Assembly (NCBI GenBank): GCA_903904495.1
Contig: CAIVCU010000258.1
Span: 1-8,900, forward strand
Reading direction: 5' to 3'
DNA: 8,900 nucleotides
From: an uncultured Chlorobiaceae bacterium
Lineage (GTDB): Bacteria > Bacteroidota > Chlorobiia > Chlorobiales > Chlorobiaceae
The notes beneath the pieces were generated by a model. It did no database searches. It was not told where the DNA came from and was given only the letters and a program-made list of their open reading frames with translations. A program made the translations under genes and the position numbers. This document shows positions 7,378 through 8,900 of this stretch, in pieces (position 1 is the first letter of the stretch; each line of letters begins with the position of its first letter).

Positions 7378-8447
7378 AGCATTAAAAACACCAGCACCGG
7401 AGTTCCTCGTAATATTGCGATATAGGTTTTCGCAAGCAGATTGAGTATTACGCTGCTCGACATGCGCATGAAACAGACAACGGCTCCCAGAAGCGTACCA
7501 AACAACGTAGCCAGAACAGAAATAATAACAGTAGTCTTAAGTCCTCCAAGAATAAGCAAATAACGATTTTCTTGAACAATATTACTTTGGAAACTGTTGA
7601 TAATTCCTGCAAAAAATGATACCGACACATTCTTCTGCATGGTTTTTGGACCCGCAGTTTTCACGGCAATATTTTTTTTAAGCGCAAACATATTGGCCGC
7701 CTGATCGTAATAAGGATCAGAAAAAGCGATTTGTTTTTTCCGCTCTTCTGTAATTGACATTACCGCCGCGCTCATATCAATCTTTTTACTTTCCAGAGCA
7801 GCAATCTGGTTCGAGAATTCAAGATCCCTGTAGGTGATCTGTCTACCGGAATACAGAGCAAACCTTTCAAGCAGCTCTATACCAAATCCAACCATCCGGT
7901 TATTGATAACAACATTGAAAGGAAGACCATTGTCACTGACGATGCCCACAACAAGGGGTTTACCCGACGATGATTTTTGAATTTCCGGCATATCTACAGC
8001 GCGGTCATTCATCCAATGACGAATCATAGCATCATACTGGCCGTTACTGCGTATATGCTTCAGAAAGCGGTTGAACTCAAGGCGCAGGTCATTATTATCG
8101 CGGTGAAATCCCATGCCGATTGGTGTTGAAAACAGAGCATCACCGATGATAGCCAGATCGTCATGATGACTCAACAGCTGCATCAGCTCATCGTAACTGT
8201 AAATTGCGGCATCAATCTTTCCTGACTTGACCCCAAGCATGAGATCAGAAGGTGATTTATACTGCAGAATTGAGGCCTGAGGATACGTTTTATTGGCATA
8301 CCTGTCGTGAACAGAACCCATCAGTACGCCGATCCGCTTGTCTTTAAGGTCATCTATCGAGGAAAGTGGTTTACTGATAAATCCCGAACAGAGCAGACAC
8401 CCCGCCACTATAACAAAGAGTCTGTACTTCATAAAAAGATTCAACAT
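6918..8447 (-). CDS. Fused substrate-binding domain and permease of a polar amino-acid ABC transporter
   Basis: This 509-residue membrane protein joins an extracytoplasmic binding part to a HisM/GlnP-type permease. Residues 1-23 form a signal or anchor segment; VAGC (14-17) could be a lipobox. Residues 30-147 match the second half of an SBP_bac_3 domain (SIDDLKDKRIGVLMGS to YDAMIRHWM), and residues 164-258 match the first half (GKPLVVGIVSDNGLPF, SITEERKKQIAFSDPYY). The usual order of the two halves is thus reversed. Residues 298-490 carry the membrane helices with LRGTPVLV (346-353) and the EAA coupling loop (about 384-423) that docks on the ATPase. The last ~150 residues nearly repeat the gene upstream. 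ATG 8447 is chosen over the ATG at 8432 because of the AGAGGA site. It overlaps the upstream stop by 7 bases and the ATPase start by 4. The substrate is unknown; polar amino acids are expected from the family. Confidence 0.9.
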   Translation of the reverse strand: MLNLFMKYRLFVIVAGCLLCSGFISKPLSSIDDLKDKRIGVLMGSVHDRYANKTYPQASILQYKSPSDLMLGVKSGKIDAAIYSYDELMQLLSHHDDLAIIGDALFSTPIGMGFHRDNNDLRLEFNRFLKHIRSNGQYDAMIRHWMNDRAVDMPEIQKSSSGKPLVVGIVSDNGLPFNVVINNRMVGFGIELLERFALYSGRQITYRDLEFSNQIAALESKKIDMSAAVMSITEERKKQIAFSDPYYDQAANMFALKKNIAVKTAGPKTMQKNVSVSFFAGIINSFQSNIVQENRYLLILGGLKTTVIISVLATLFGTLLGAVVCFMRMSSSVILNLLAKTYIAILRGTPVLVFLMLIFYVVFASVNIDPVFVSVIAFGMNFAAYVAEIFRSGIESIDKGQSEAGIAMGFTKVNTFLFIVLPQTVQRILPVYKGEFISLVKMTSIVGYIAVQDLTKASDIIRSRTFDAFFPLIMVAVLYFLISWFLMLLMEYAERLTNPKLNRKKILIA

Positions 8448-8900
8448 GATTTCCTCTGTTTTCTTTTGAATTTCGGATCAGTTACCCGTTCAACATACTC
8501 TATGGATTGCATGAGAACCCATGAAATCAAAAAGTAAAGAACCGCCACCATAATCAGAGGAAAAAACGCATCAAACGTACGACTGCGGATAATGTCACTT
8601 GCCTTTGTCAAATCCTGCACAGCAATATATCCAACAATGGATGTCATTTTTACCAAAGAAATAAACTCACCCTTATAGGTCGGTAAAATCCGCAGGAGGG
8701 TTTGAGGGAGAACAATAAAAAGAAAGGTGTTAAGCCTGGTAAAGCCCATGGCAATGCCTGCTTCGGTCTGCCCTTTATCTATACTTTCTATGCCTGAACG
8801 GAATATTTCCGCAACATAGGCAGCAAAATTCATTCCGAAAGCAATAACGGCAACAAAGACCGGATCAATATTTACCGAAGCAAAAACGACATAAAATATA
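8441..8900 (-). CDS. Polar amino-acid ABC transporter permease, C-terminal part (cut by window edge)
   Basis: The reading frame stays open to the right edge, so only the last 152 residues are visible. They cover the end of a HisM/GlnP-type permease domain with the EAA loop (AAYVAEIFRSGIESIDKGQ, then EAGIAMGF) and the final membrane helix. The sequence is almost the same as the end of the downstream SBP/permease fusion: by my count about 131 of 152 residues agree with no gaps, including one block of more than 50 identical residues ending in LYFLISW. The last 25 residues differ most. I infer that it is a tandem paralogue and may also carry an N-terminal binding domain outside the window. Two different permease subunits could form a heterodimer with the shared ATPase, as HisQ and HisM do. 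Its stop lies inside the start region of the next gene. Confidence 0.88.
   Translation of the reverse strand, partial: IFYVVFASVNIDPVFVAVIAFGMNFAAYVAEIFRSGIESIDKGQTEAGIAMGFTRLNTFLFIVLPQTLLRILPTYKGEFISLVKMTSIVGYIAVQDLTKASDIIRSRTFDAFFPLIMVAVLYFLISWVLMQSIEYVERVTDPKFKRKQRKSC
8441..8900 (-). repeat. Tandem gene duplication, upstream copy (runs off the window)
   Basis: This is the counterpart of 6918-7377. Identity is highest in the EAA loop and the following helices and falls in the last 25 codons. The fixed stop-to-stop register suggests duplication of a whole gene rather than local gene conversion only. Confidence 0.8.
8452..8457 (-). promoter_or_regulatory. Shine-Dalgarno site of the SBP/permease gene
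   Basis: AGAGGA on the minus strand lies 4 bases before ATG 8447 and inside the end of the upstream permease gene. It is the clearest ribosome site of the minus-strand operon, and it decides the start against the in-frame ATG at 8432. Confidence 0.7.

Overview
The window looks like a Gram-negative bacterial chromosome segment of moderate GC, probably from an anaerobe. A signal-anchored periplasmic-type binding domain fused to an ABC permease, tightly overlapping operon genes and an old IS remnant support this. Weak Shine-Dalgarno sequences and the gene mix would suit Chlorobiota or Desulfobacterota, but the sequence alone does not settle the taxon.

Layout. Positions 1-519 hold a decayed DDE (IS1182/IS4-like) transposase with an internal deletion and frameshift, followed by about 340 bases without a convincing gene. 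On the + strand come a Na/Pi-cotransporter-family membrane protein with a C-terminal PhoU-like helical region (866-2458) and an acetolactate decarboxylase (2501-3226). A near-perfect palindrome at 3236-3261 separates them from a convergent minus-strand operon that fills the rest of the window.

The minus-strand operon, in order of transcription from the right edge, contains: (1) the C-terminal end of a polar amino-acid ABC permease, cut by the window edge; (2) a substrate-binding-domain/permease fusion whose permease half nearly duplicates gene 1; (3) a HisP/GlnQ-type ABC ATPase with an extra ~120-residue C-terminal domain; (4) a STAS anti-anti-sigma-type protein; (5) an RsbW/SpoIIAB-like GHKL kinase with intact ATP-binding boxes; (6) an NCS2/SLC23 nucleobase-type permease with an extra C-terminal cytosolic domain. 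The genes overlap by 4-8 bases or lie 3-52 bases apart, which indicates one transcript.

The main discovery candidate is that the added C-terminal domains of both the ABC ATPase and the NCS2 permease can be aligned by eye with the RsbW-like protein encoded between them. In both, the Asp of the DxG nucleotide-binding box is replaced by Tyr (YTG and YSG against DSG). The operon thus seems to combine a complete partner-switching pair (STAS plus GHKL kinase) with two transporters that carry degenerate, probably non-catalytic copies of the kinase fold. The inference is that the STAS/kinase switch acts on transport itself, by docking on the transporter-borne domains, rather than or in addition to acting on a sigma factor. 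No sigma factor or PP2C phosphatase is visible in the window.
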